Assembly: GCA_947652115.1 (NCBI GenBank)
Contig: OX393561.1
Coordinates: 24,253,378-24,317,377 of the forward strand
Direction: 5' to 3'
DNA length: 64,000 nucleotides
Source of the DNA: Blastomussa wellsi
Taxonomy: Eukaryota > Cnidaria > Anthozoa > Scleractinia > Plerogyridae
A program made the position numbers and the translations under genes. The notes beneath the pieces were generated by a model. The model searched no databases, was not told the DNA's origin, and was given only the letters and a program-made list of their open reading frames with translations. This document shows, one piece after another, positions 1 to 10,209 of the stretch; the first letter of the stretch is position 1; every line of letters begins with the position of its first letter.

Positions 1-169
1 AAACAATCGAGCCAATCATATATCAGCTGAATGCATCGGAATATTTCTTTGTCTCGTCGCACTTGCGAATTATGAAAAGCGCGAAGGATAATACGCTGAT
101 TTAACAGTGTTTTGAAAGGATTTTTGGGTTTTTGGTGACTTAAAATTACAACTAATAAATATTCATGAA

Positions 170-247
170 AAATCGGGACCGGAGAAAAAGTCCGGATAAT
201 CGAAAAGTCCGGAAAATCGAGGTCCGGATAATCGAGGTTCGACTGTA
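170..247. mobile_element. pogo/Tigger-like transposon terminus
   Basis: Repeated CCGGATAATCGA blocks end in GGTTCGACTG followed by TA. Read on the minus strand this is TA then CAGTCGAACC, the kind of terminus I know from pogo/Tigger elements with TA target duplications. Only one end is in the window, so the element would extend to the left. No transposase is recognisable in bases 1-169. Confidence 0.5.
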
Positions 248-639
248 CTCAATTTCTGCTCCTTTTCCCCACACATTTTCTTAAAATTCCCTTAGAGATC
301 ATCTTGATATTCCATAAATACAGGGAGATCCTTATGGAGAATCCAAGGTGCACAAATCGAAATGAGTTGTATGAAGCCTGCTTTAGCCCTGTCACTAGTA
401 GTAGGTTGATTATTCAATGCCAAAGTTCTTCCAAGAGCCATCGAGTTTTGTGCATTTTAGAAGAATCTCAAAAGCTGTGCCTCCATTTTTAAAGTCCTCC
501 TTGTTTAAGTGCTCATCAAAAAACGCTGCAGAAGTCGATAGGAAAGTGGTTTTCGCCGCCATGTTTCTTGTTTTCAAACTCCCCTGGTGTTTCTTGAGAT
601 AGCTAGGTCTCAGGCTGCTCTCGTACAAATTCTTTATTA
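248..639. other. no recognisable gene
   Basis: AT-rich sequence with only short overlapping reading frames on both strands and no motif I recognise. Confidence 0.5.
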
Positions 640-1372
640 GTGGGGCGGATATGTGCAGAATTTTACTAGAATTGTTCACTTCGTGTTAAAAGCACCACAT
701 TCTCAGGAATGATAGAACTTTTTATGACTGTAAATATCTGATATAGTGCCATCGTAAAATTTTCCGCTTAGGCGAGATTTACAGCTCTTTCCAAAATCTC
801 CGCCATTTTGACCGGAAGTGAAATGCAATATTACCGGAAGTGCCCTTTTTTCTATTAAAATTAGTCCTAATGTTGAATAAAATGAATTCTAAATATTTTT
901 CATACATTCTGAAAAATTATTATACATCACAGATGACTTGTCTGCTTGAATAAAATGTCCTGCTGATACAAAACGCTCAGATGTGGGAGCAGGCTACAAG
1001 ACCTTGGCAGCTAACATAGAGATGTTCGCAAAGCTGGGATGCATGCCAAAAGAATTATGCCTTTCCCGACTAGACGAAGGCAACGGGATTGAAGAAACAT
1101 TTCTGGCAAACAAGGCACGTTGGCATAAAAGTTGTTATGCCCTTTTCAATTCAACCAAGCTTAAAAGAGCTGAAAAAAGGCATTCAAGACAACAGGAGGA
1201 CCTAGTTGGCGGGAAGTTTACTCGATCAAGTGCCGGTGTATGCGCAGACAACACAGTATCCCCCTAGAATTAACGCATAGAGGTAATTGTCAAAACGTCT
1301 TGAATTAACCATAATCGATAATATAATGTGGCAAATAAGCTGCTGGCCAAGTGGAACGCGGATGTGATCATT
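640..1372 (-). mobile_element. internally deleted inverted copy of the 41.8-46.8 kb element
   Basis: Bases 1250-1372, reverse-complemented, match 41,838-41,945 almost base for base (the 5' end and first codons of the gene at 41,882). Bases 640-870, reverse-complemented, are a diverged match to 46,620-46,800, including ACTTCCGG, ATGGCGG and ATCCGCCCCACTA. Both ends therefore keep the same order and orientation, while about 4 kb of internal sequence is missing. A foreign plus-strand coding fragment (983-1240) lies between them. It looks like a MITE-like or decayed derivative of the larger element. Confidence 0.65.
983..1267 (+). pseudogene. N-terminal fragment of a transposon-encoded protein
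   Basis: About 86 residues look like real coding sequence, with a repeated AKLG...LSRLDEG...W-H-K-S-C-Y pattern and a basic end (KLKRAEKR). The H-x-x-C spacing resembles the AKYHTHC segment near residue 80 of the gene at 41,882, so I infer a related N-terminal zinc-binding region. It may begin at a splice acceptor (CTCAG at 971-979). The last nine codons are antisense sequence of the neighbouring inverted element, so the frame is a chimera and the protein is truncated. Function is unknown. Confidence 0.4.
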
Positions 1373-1448
1373 GGTTTTCTCGTGGTGCTGCGAGCGATTT
1401 CGCGGGGTTCGCTTGTTCTGTGGTTCTTTTTATTTAATCCATTCAACC

Positions 1449-1467
1449 ATGAGTGAGGAACATACAG
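1449..1467 (+). CDS. candidate first coding exon (MSEEHT)
   Basis: ATG in good context (AACCATGAG) is followed after 19 bases by a strong donor, G|GTAAGA. It would leave phase 1, which fits the acceptor at 6228/6229 (ACAG|AT GAA CGT). A GC-richer stretch just upstream could be a promoter. There is no protein homology to support it, so this is a prediction from splice signals only. Confidence 0.2.
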
Positions 1468-1704
1468 GTAAGAAGAGTTCTGGGCTAAACTGCAGAATAC
1501 CCTGCAACTTATTTGCATCTTCTTGAATAACAATTGCTCCTATTGTCTCATTACCTCGTTTTATAAAGAGGTTTGACTTGGTGAATCTCATTTGCGGGGT
1601 ATTCTGCAATTGCTCGTGTAATTATTTCTTTACATGTCTTTAAGGTGATGCAATGTAAAAATTCCATTTCCATAAGGTTTATAACTTAATTGCTGAACTC
1701 CTTA

Positions 1705-1930
1705 TGAATTGTTCCCGGTTTGAGCCCTGACATGGGTCATTATTTTGTGGTATCGGGCAAGGTACTTTACTCTCTCCACCCCAGTGTATATATACATGTA
1801 GGTCCAGTGAATTAACTGATCATGATGGGGATATATAGCCCTTTCATGGACAAGCATCCCATCTAGGCAGGAGTCATTTAATGCTACAAAAGCCCACAGA
1901 GTTAAGCACCTGCCTAGGCTCAAACACAGA
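1705..1930 (+). mobile_element. 5'-truncated tRNA-derived SINE fragment
   Basis: A B-box-like GGTTTGAGCCC is followed by GGGCAAGGTACTTTACTC and a CTCCACCCC block. This order resembles the bodies of V-SINE/Deu-SINE type repeats. The A box is missing. Confidence 0.35.
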
Positions 1931-2604
1931 CTTAATACTTTTTAAGTGACGTTTTATTATAATTTTTGTTTTAAGTGTTTTTGTAAAATATGAGGATTAA
2001 ATCCTCTTTGTTTTCTCTTTGTTTTTGAAGTATGCATAAATTATTTTCTATGCACCAGTTATAAAAGGTTTTAGCTGAAGATATATTAAAAATACAGATA
2101 TAAGACCATATAATAACCCAGTAGATTTAACCAGTATTGACCTTTATGCTATTCGCTCATCTGTCATTTTCTTTGGTTTACAACGGATGATAGATGGAAA
2201 AAATTATGAGAAAACTAAACAGAAGTGTTGCCAACTAAATTAACTACTTGAAGTGACGATTAAAAAATAAACAATACGAGACCAATGACAATTAATTCCG
2301 ATGTAAACAGATTTTAACCCTGAATTATCAACATCAATAAAATTGCTGCCGACGACCCAACACGCACAATGTATACTGGTCAAACCTGGGTCTTTAAATA
2401 ATATTTTGAACATATACAAGGTTAAGTTTGGCAGCTAAACCACAAAATTAAGGCTTAAGCCACGTCCTACCTCACATATGAAAGAGGTTCACGTTTTGAA
2501 AATAAATTTTTTTTGAAAGTAGAAATAGCAGAACCAGAAATTATGTGCATAACTCTAATAGTTGTTGTAATTGTGCCTTATTAATCTTGTTTGTAGGATA
2601 ACCA

Positions 2605-2945
2605 CTGCCTGGTTAGCTCAGTTGGAGAGCCCGAGACTGCCGTGTTTGAGGTCTGGGGTTTGAGCCCAGACCACACCAACACTAATGGTCTTAAAATAAC
2701 TGAAGAGAATGCAGTGCTGCCTTAATTTGTAAATGATTAAGACATTCAAGCCTTCGTGATAAGGATAATAAACCATAGGCCTCATCTCTTGCATCTTTAG
2801 CGTTATATAGAACCCACACACTTGCCCTAAAAGTAGGGCACAGAGTTTCCAGTGTTGTGAGCTGGCCTTGTTCCTTGAGTTGGTGCTTCACATAGGGACA
2901 ACCTCATTGCACCTTTCCCCATTGGATAGAATTGAAATTGAATTA
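2605..2945 (+). mobile_element. tRNA-derived SINE
   Basis: The head contains a clear pol III A box (GGTTAGCTCAGTTGG) and a B box (GGTTTGAGCCC) at tRNA-like spacing. A roughly 250-bp non-tRNA body follows, ending in AATTGAAATTGAATTATT. The arms do not fold into a full tRNA and no CCA-proximal stem matches, so this is a SINE and not a tRNA gene. Confidence 0.7.
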
Positions 2946-3256
2946 TTTGGAATTGGTTCACTCATTTAAAGATGGGCAAAAATTTCTTCCTAAAAACGTT
3001 ACAAAGTCATTGTAATATCATGTAATAATGTCCAAGAGAAGCATTCCAGCCAGGGATAACTTAGAGTAAATTATAAATTGAGTGACGCCCAGTTTTTAAG
3101 AAGTGGACATGTGAGTGAATGAAAAATATTCCGTTGTAAATATCATAATGATATTAGACTGGAAAGCCCTATTGTGCAGATTTTTTTTATAACATAATTA
3201 AACAGTCTGATTCATTGATCTTAATTTATACAATACAATACTTTATTTAAACACGT

Positions 3257-3376
3257 AGCGTCAAGGAGCTCAAGGAACTCGTTCAAAAAACGAATTTATA
3301 TTATTCTTCAGATTCTAACCCAGAAAGTCTAAGCCAGGGGCAAGTAGGCATATTACCTAAGAAGAGAGGAAGGAAG
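3257..3376 (+). CDS. candidate internal exon, low confidence
   Basis: An open stretch between an acceptor-like ACACGTAG and a donor AAG|GTATAT encodes a charged peptide ending in PKKRGRK, a possible nuclear localisation signal. Its phases do not match the neighbouring candidate exons (1449 and 6229), so I could not build a gene from it. Confidence 0.2.
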
Positions 3377-3409
3377 GTATATTATTTCACCATATAATGT
3401 ACATTATTT

Positions 3410-3712
3410 TGTTATTACTATTATAATAATTATTATTATTATTATAATGTTTTTATCATCATTGTCATTGTTATTGTTATTGTTATAATGAGAATAAAGA
3501 AAACAATTTTTATTTGCTTAACTTTATTCACTTAAAAATGTATCAACTAGCCATTTACAATTATAAAAATATTGAAATGTGAATATTCATTTTCATTTTT
3601 AATTTTTTATGTGATCAACCCTGACTATATTCTTTTTATTGTCAAATATTCATGTTTCTTGCTCCAACATAAATTCCCAACTGAACAGTTGCTTGTGTGT
3701 GTGTGTGTGTGT
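3410..3712. repeat. ATT/TAT and GT microsatellites
   Basis: Runs of ATT/TTAT occupy 3410-3490 and a (GT)9 tract occupies about 3694-3712. The rest of 2946-4303 shows no convincing gene. A possible exon-like patch at 3840-3964 could not be kept in frame. Confidence 0.7.
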
Positions 3713-4303
3713 ATCCTTGTCCTAAATTTGTATATCATTACCGTTATCAATGTAACTTATAAACTGTGTGGACTTGTTGGTTTATTGCTTGATTGCTTGC
3801 TTGTTCAGTGAAAAAGTTGCAACCAACCCAGCCCTTCTGCCAGTAAGAGATACAAGATGGAGGGCTGTGGAGCGGAGTTTCCAGAAAAATCATTTGACTG
3901 GGAAAAAATAAACAGTATGGGACAGACCAACCCAACACGCCAAAGAGAGCTCCTTGAGAAAAGGGCAAGTAAAATTTCGTAAAAGCAATGTTTTTAATTT
4001 GCTAACTTGAGTACATTATTAATATAGGTAATGATGAATATTTGAATGGTGTGGTGCAAGCTAGACTAATGCAAGTGTCTATTTTGGCTAGGAAAAAATT
4101 TTCCTCTTAAGTGCCTTTAATATGCTGGTTTGCAGTTTGTTTTCAAGAAAATGAAACAGGAATCATAAAAAGAAGTTTACCTGAAAAAAGAAAACAAAAA
4201 ACAGAGTCTGGGTTTCAGACCCTGGCTCTTGTGTTCTTATCTCCACTGCTGTGAAAACACTATTAAATATATTTCCCTTCACTCTTTTCTTGAAATCATA
4301 GTA

Positions 4304-4669
4304 GGGAGCTTAAGCAAACCACGACGGCAACGTCAACGAGAACGTCGCAAAACAAAAGATTTAATGAGCAGTACAATAGCTCTGCACGTGCGTTATAATT
4401 TTTTGTACATTTCTCTGCTGTCCTCTGCAAAACAACAAGGTGAAATTACCAAATTCTGAGTACTTTGGAGAACGTGAACCTCGACGGCTTAATTTTCGTT
4501 TTTCTGTTTGAAAATAAGCTCCGTCCTTTTATTTTCTACAAGAACTGCGTTTGAAAGCGATAGATGCACCGAATACATCAAGACAATTGCGAGATTCGTG
4601 CGTCAAGTATAAATTCATTTTTAAGCAGGCGTCGTCCTAGCCGTCGCCGTCGTCATTGCTTAAGCTCCC
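4304..4669. mobile_element. MITE with TA target duplication
   Basis: The left end TA-GGGAGCTTAAGCA and right end TGCTTAAGCTCCC-TA are exact inverted repeats. Next to them lie CGACGGC-rich subterminal blocks, also inverted (ACGACGGCAACG and CGTCGCCGTCGTC). It has no coding capacity. TA duplications and this size fit a mariner-superfamily MITE. Confidence 0.75.
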
Positions 4670-4687
4670 TATTGAGAATCAGTCACT

Positions 4688-5213
4688 TACCGTAAATTCT
4701 CGAATTAGCACCCAGCTTCAAATAAGCGCCCCCTTCGAATCAGTGCCCCTCCTATGGCTTAAAATTTGGAAGAAGCATCCCCCTTCAAATAAGCGCCCCC
4801 TCCCTCCCCTGAGAGAAAATCGGGACAATATACGAGACATCGTGTACGGTACTTTTAATGAATGTGACATTCGTAATAGTTCAAAATTACTGTTCTTTAA
4901 AGTCGAAAGGGTTTGTTCCTCATTTCCTTGATAGAAATATCCAGGGGAGCTGTAGTAAAACTTTCCTCCCAAATGCCAGCAACTTGAAAACTTCTTGAGA
5001 ACGTTTCAAGTTTCAGAAAAGCATTTTTCTATAACGTATTTTTAATTTTTATTTGGTACAGTTTGGGTTACTAGAAATTAGGATAGTGTCATTTTAAGGC
5101 CAAAAATTGGTAAACGAAATAAGCGCCCCCTTCAAATTAGTGCCCCCGACTCTCTTCTAAGAAAATTAAATAAGCACCCAGGGCGCTAATTCAAGCATTT
5201 AGGCCGGGTACAT
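4688..5213. mobile_element. GCGCCCCC-rich inverted-repeat element
   Basis: Repeated AATAAGCGCCCCCTTC blocks at both ends are arranged head to head. The left terminus GTAAATTCTCGAATTAG mirrors the right terminus CTAATTCAAGCATTTAG. About 250 bp between them has no gene. It looks like a non-autonomous DNA element. Confidence 0.55.
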
Positions 5214-6199
5214 TAATCTTGCACCAAGCCATTCATTTGTTTAAAAATTATGTAGTGAAAGTAGTTTGAAATGGATTACAGGTCAAAATGGTTTCCAAAC
5301 TGTATTTTCAATGTTTCAGGAATGCTGCAATAAATCTGGAACAAAGCAAACAATAAACTTAGTTTAAAATCATTTTGACCTGAAATCTATTTTAAGCTAT
5401 ATTAAGAATTCATAGAGTAACTTATGCACCTCAGCATTCAATCCTGGCCACGTTTTAATGTGTAGTAGGAACTATTAGGAAAAATGACATGAACCTGCCT
5501 GCTACAGACTAGATATATATTTATTATTCAACAAATTTGCGTGATGCCCATATATGGTCAGTGCTTGCTCAATTGTCATCAATGTCATCCATACATACAT
5601 AATGCGTTTTGTTGACAATTTGTTGAATAATAAAACAATTATCCTGCTCAATCTTGTGGAGTATCACCTGATTTTAACCGACTCGGTCTGCGGCCTGGTT
5701 GCCTTAGTATCAGGCAATATTCCGCACAATTTTGCAGGATAACCGTTAAATATATGTGGATATCTAGTCAAGTGATTCTATTAAAAATTAATTGAAACAT
5801 ATTTTTGACAAGTTTGCTTACTGTTATCATTGCAATTAAGTGATAATTTTAGTGTGAAATACCTGTAAACTAGCTGGTGAGTCTAGCTTTCTGTTCTCAC
5901 AAAAGCTATGGGTATGTTCACAATAAACTGCTACCTACCTACCCACCTACCCACCCACCTACCCACCCTACTGTAACTGTAAACAGGGTGTTGCATTCAG
6001 GCTAAAAGTTCGCAACTATTTTAAAGCAACCTATCAAAATTGTTATTTTTTATTACCATTTTTCACCATTACGTTTAAATCGATAGCGTAAAGCCCTTGA
6101 TAGTTACATTGTACTACGGGATCACAAGGTAAGTATGGTAGCTATAAAGGTAACTATGGCTAAAATCTGGAAAACATTTACCTGCAGAAATAATTTGCT
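5214..6199. other. no recognisable gene; CTACC microsatellite
   Basis: AT-rich sequence. The only clear structure is a CTACC/CCACC tract at 5930-5972. It may be intron of the gene whose exon starts at 6229. Confidence 0.5.
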
Positions 6200-6228
6200 T
6201 TGATGTTATTTTCTCTTTCGTTGACAGA

Positions 6229-6960
6229 TGAACGTCAGGCCAGTGAAGAAGATAAAGATGGAGATGAAACACCTGTTACTGACTACACTACCACTTCAAC
6301 CCTGTCTTCTTCCACTTCATCCCTTCCTGCTTCCACTTCATCCCTTCCTGCTTCCACTTCATCCCTTCCTGCTTCCACTTCATCCCTTCCTACTCCTACT
6401 TCAACCCTCTCTACTCCCACTTCAACCCTTCCTGCTTCCACTTCATCCCTTCCTGCTTCCACTTCATCCCTTCCTACTCCTACTTCAACCCTCTCTACTC
6501 CCACTTCAACCCTTCCTGCTTCCACTTCATCCCTTCCTACTCCTACTTCAACCCTCTCTACTCCCACTTCAACCCTTCCTGCTTCCACTTCATCCCTTCC
6601 TGCTTCCACTTCATCCCTTCCTACTCCTACTTCAACCTTCCCTACTCCCACTTCAACCCTTCCTGCTTCCATTTCATCCCTTCCTACTCCGACTTCATCC
6701 CTTCCTTCTCCTATTCTACCCAACTTTACTCCCACTTCATCCCGTCCCATTCCCAATTCACCCCTTCCTTCTTTTAATTCATCACTTTCTTCCACACAAT
6801 CTGCGTCCACCGCGTCAAGAATGTTGGCGTATGTGGAAAACAAAATAGTTAAAGCAATTGGTTTTGCCATGCCAGAAAGAAAAGTGCTACACAGCAAGTC
6901 AATCCCCCAAGGAAGTATGTGCATGCAACTACAATATACTGGAAAAGATGTCCCTGCACC
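6229..6960 (+). CDS. exon encoding a Ser/Thr/Pro-rich repeat protein
   Basis: A splice acceptor (TTTCGTTGACAG) precedes an acidic stretch (SEEDKDGDE). About 20 heptad repeats of the form S-S-L-P-A-S-T follow, then a non-repetitive tail with FAMPERKVLHSK and a second acidic patch. The frame stays open to 7081. The low-complexity part could be a mucin-like or intrinsically disordered linker; there is no signal peptide or membrane segment in this exon. I do not recognise the family. The 3' limit is a guess because no strong donor is seen, and the upstream exon is uncertain (1449-1467 fits by phase). The reverse strand is also open through the repeat, as expected for a 21-bp unit without stops. 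Confidence 0.4.
6304..6700 (+). repeat. 21-bp coding minisatellite
   Basis: About 19 units of CTTCCTGCTTCCACTTCATCC and variants. Three variants (Pro-Ala-Ser, Pro-Thr-Pro, Ser-Thr-Pro types) alternate in a higher-order 63- to 84-bp pattern, which indicates segmental duplication of unit groups. Unit length is a multiple of three, so expansions keep the reading frame. Confidence 0.85.
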
Positions 6961-7339
6961 TGTTGTCCTTGGGAATGATGATGAAAACAGTTATTTGCAA
7001 GCTGGCATGTTCTTTGCGCTACCTATTGAAAATTTATTCTTTTTGTACTGGCACCTTTTCATTTATAATTTGTGTACCTGATAACGATGTTAGTACAAAA
7101 GGCCCTGGTAGTTCAAACGGGATGAATGCCTATCCAGCGCAATTTGTTTGGTAGCATTCTCCAGAAGTAGGGTTTTTTTTTCGTTGGATAACGTTCCTTT
7201 GAACGTCCAGGCCCATTACTAACCAGTAGTATAAACAACATGCACCTGATAAAGGAAAAAAAAATAGTTTCGTTTACAAGTTACAGTTTAAGTTACCGAA
7301 TATAGTTAAGTTTACAAGTTACAGTTAATATTATACCAA

Positions 7340-7790
7340 AATTTTATTACATCGGAAGAGGAGCAGCATTAAACTATAATTCAACTTTTCTAGCTTACAC
7401 TGTGATGCGATTTTGCTGACCAACTGTGCGAGAAGAAGAGATTTCCTAGGAAGCCTATTGGTATAAATATAATAACGGGAAAATACCACGGTGTAGCTCA
7501 GTTTTCTCAATAATTTTTGACTGGCGTATTGGGAAAAGATCGCAAAATAAATATTCATTCCACTGCATTTGTCAAAACTTTTCGTAAAGTGGCAGTCCGA
7601 AAAGGTTTGCTCATTTAACTCTTGTTCTCCACAGTATAAGCATTCGCTTTCATCTTTTATACCAAACCTACAAAGTTCTTTTTTGGTCGCTACAACTTGA
7701 TGTAAAAGTTTGAAGTGGAATTTCTTTAACTTGTGCCCCTGCTGCCTCTCAAAACCTGTTTATTGTTCCAAGCATTGACATTGTCTCCCT
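7340..7790 (-). pseudogene. Tx1/L1-like LINE ORF2 C-terminal fragment
   Basis: Minus-strand translation gives KKELCRFGIKD.SECLYCG, which parallels KRELFKFGIKN.DECLYCG near the C-terminus of the intact LINE ORF2 at 49,210-52,935. The C-x2-C knuckle and the following hydrophobic segment align in order. Stops and frame changes occur, and only the last part of the element is present. It is a dead 5'-truncated copy of a related element. Confidence 0.6.
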
Positions 7791-8215
7791 TGGTGATTCT
7801 TTTAAACATTAAGTAAAATTAGTCTTTTAACCTGAGATACGTTTCTGTTGTAGTGTGAATCACACGTAGTTTGTTGTGTAATGTTATACCTACAACTGAT
7901 CGAGTAAAGTTGATGTAATAGTGAGTGAAAACATAGCTAACAATCAATAAAAGTTATCCTACAGTTTATTGAGATGAACACTGTTTTGGAGAAGACCGCG
8001 CTCTATTCGACACCCATTTTCTTCATTCGTTTTCGGTTTTTCGGGAACAAATTCGACATTTGTTAAAGAATGAAAGCCTAGTGTTAGGAATGTCCCAATA
8101 ATAATATGCACAAAACCTGTATAAATACTCCACTTATCCGATCACAAAAATAAATAACCGTAACAGCTCAATGCATAAAGATGCATCACTCCGTCGCGCA
8201 AAAACGGCCGGGCCA

Positions 8216-8420
8216 GGGCCCGGTTTCATAGAAATACTTAGGATTACGTGAGATTTTCTGCAGCAATTTCCAGTGCTCTGAGGGATTTTCTCCCATAGTA
8301 TTGAGAATGAATCGGAAAAAATGTAATAAAGAGCACTGGAAAAACCATAAAGCTTTGTAACGCGGAGAGAAGTTGAGAAAAATCCCCCGTAACTTTAAGT
8401 AATTTTATGCAACCGGGCCC
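8216..8420. mobile_element. palindromic MITE (GGGCCCGGTT ends)
   Basis: The left end GGGCCCGGTTTCATA and right end TATGCAACCGGGCCC are inverted. The inverted similarity continues inward through CCAGTGCTCT / AGAGCACTGG. No coding capacity. Confidence 0.7.
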
Positions 8421-8699
8421 AGATACCGAGGTTTCTAAAGTTATTTTTAGACTACTACTCGCATCTCATGTTTTTTTTTTCATGGAGGATGAAAATGCGG
8501 GTAGGTTTTAAAATTGGCGTCACGGAATTGGTTGCCTTTAGGCCCTTTCTATTAAAGGCCCCATTTACATGGAAAGATGCTGATCCTAACGCTAGGATCA
8601 TCCTAGAAGGAGGAAGAACGTTTTGTTTGTGTTACATGGAGGGAGGAAGAACTTAGAACTTGAAAGAACTTAGAAGGCCAGGGTTTTAATTGGCCCTAG

Positions 8700-8888
8700 C
8701 AGTAGTATAGTAGGTATGTTTTAAACTCCTTTATTGGGGAGGAATCTCATTAGCATGGGGAGGAATAAATTAACGTCAATGACGTCATAGGCTCATGAAT
8801 AAAATGCTGTGGATTTAATTTATTCCTCCCCATGCTAATGACATTCCTCCCCAAAAAAGGGGTTTAAAATATACCTACTATACTACTG
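8700..8888. mobile_element. 189-bp hairpin MITE
   Basis: CAGTAGTATAGTAGGTAT and its perfect reverse complement bound the element. Imperfect pairing runs inward for about 70 bp per arm (GGGGAGGAAT, CATTAGCATGGGGAGGAA). The loop is about 40 bp and contains TGACGTCA, a CRE-like palindrome. The CAG start fits hAT-type ends, but no clean 8-bp duplication is visible. It may be nested in another short element, because CTAGGATCATCCTAG-like sequence flanks it on the left and GCTAGGATTATGC on the right. Confidence 0.7.
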
Positions 8889-9689
8889 TTAGCGCTAGGC
8901 GTTTGGTGTTAGAAACGTCCTGATGCTAGGATTATGCTGCCTTGTTACGCCACAAAATGTAATAATCGCCGCAAAATGTAATATAACACAAAAGGGAATG
9001 ACTCTGAAACTATAGCTATTCCATATATATGGCAAAAATCAAGTTTTTATCATATAAACTGCAGTGTTCTGAGTGCTTTGTAGTTATTTTTAGCCCTTGG
9101 GAAAACCGTAATTGAACACATGTGTAGTTACTTTAATTTTATGTGTGATGATACCGTTGACAACATGAAAATATCATATTTGACCCTTTAACTGTACCCC
9201 AATTTGTTGCCGTACAGTCAAAACATCTTCAGATCTTTAACGGAGGCCTTCAGGAGAAAAATGTTTGAAATTGTTGGTATGATGTTCGGACAACAACCAG
9301 AGAATCTTCGAAAATCTTGTGGGAATGGTAAAAAATATCCAGAAAATAGTGGAAATTTTGTTATTAGTATATATTCGCAAAAAGTCCCCAGTGTCTGTTT
9401 AAAACAACACATATAAAGTGAATAAAGTGTATGTATAGACTTGAATAGACTCCCCGTTTCTTAGAAAGCCCCCCCCCCCCCCCTTCCAAAGGCCTTTAAA
9501 TAAATAATATTCTAGAAAGGGCTAAAAGAGTTTTGTGGAACAACAATTCTAGACTTTCGCGCGCGTAGGTTTTATGAAGGCACTGCTCCCGCTGGAGGCC
9601 TTATGTGAACACTGGCAGGAGATCGTTGGATATTGGTAGCACACTGCAGTTTATATAAGAAACACTGTCTTTTTGCCATTAATATGAAA
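8889..9689. other. no recognisable gene; poly-C tract
   Basis: Unremarkable AT-rich sequence apart from a run of about 14 C at 9470-9484. The short ORFs here overlap on both strands and look random. Confidence 0.5.
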
Positions 9690-10205
9690 TAGTTATACTT
9701 GCAGAGTTTTGGTTGTAGTGGTACATCCCTTCAACATTTTGCGAGATTGTCCTATTTTTATAACTTGTTTTGGTTCTAGTCTTACAAGTCTTACATCCCA
9801 AGATAACATGTAAATACAACCCAAATTGATAAAGATTTCCACATCCTGCAAAAAAAATCTTATTTGTGGTCTGTTTGGGTCTCAGCAATACATCCCGAAG
9901 ACGGTAATATGGCTATACAACGCAAATTGTTACGGATTTTCAGACTCAGATTTTTGGGCCTGTTTGTGTTGGAATCATACATCCTAAAGACCGTATGATA
10001 ATAATAGAAGTTAAATTGACATGGATTTCGGCATTCTGCAAGATTTTTGGCCTGTTTGGGTTCCAGTCGTACACAAAAATGACCGTAATCAGTGTAGAAA
10101 TACAAGTCGAAATTACAAGGATTTCCACATTCTCAAAAATTATGGATTCTGCGACATTTTCCCCTCTTTTTAAATACAATCCAAATTGATAAAGATTTCA
10201 ACATT
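9690..10205. repeat. degenerate ~100-bp tandem repeat, left block
   Basis: The block TTTGGCCTGTTTGGGTTCCA..TACATCC..AAGACCGTAAT..AAATTGA.AAGGATTTCCACATTCTGCAA recurs about five times at roughly 90-130 bp with heavy divergence. The same unit resumes at 11,464 after the LINE fragment, so the LINE entered a pre-existing array. Confidence 0.6.
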
Positions 10206-10209
10206 CTGC

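Noticed and set aside
2605..2680. tRNA gene at the A/B boxes
   Set aside because: Only the promoter boxes are tRNA-like; stems do not pair and a 250-bp SINE body follows.
3815..3964. Exon following the candidate at 3257
   Set aside because: The best acceptor puts a TGA or TAA in frame and phases do not match either neighbour.
5930..5972. CRISPR-like or regulatory repeat
   Set aside because: Simple CTACC microsatellite without spacers.
6283..6924. Minus-strand 213-aa ORF rich in Val-Glu-Gly repeats
   Set aside because: It is the mirror of a stop-free 21-bp repeat; the plus strand has the splice acceptor and non-repetitive flanks.
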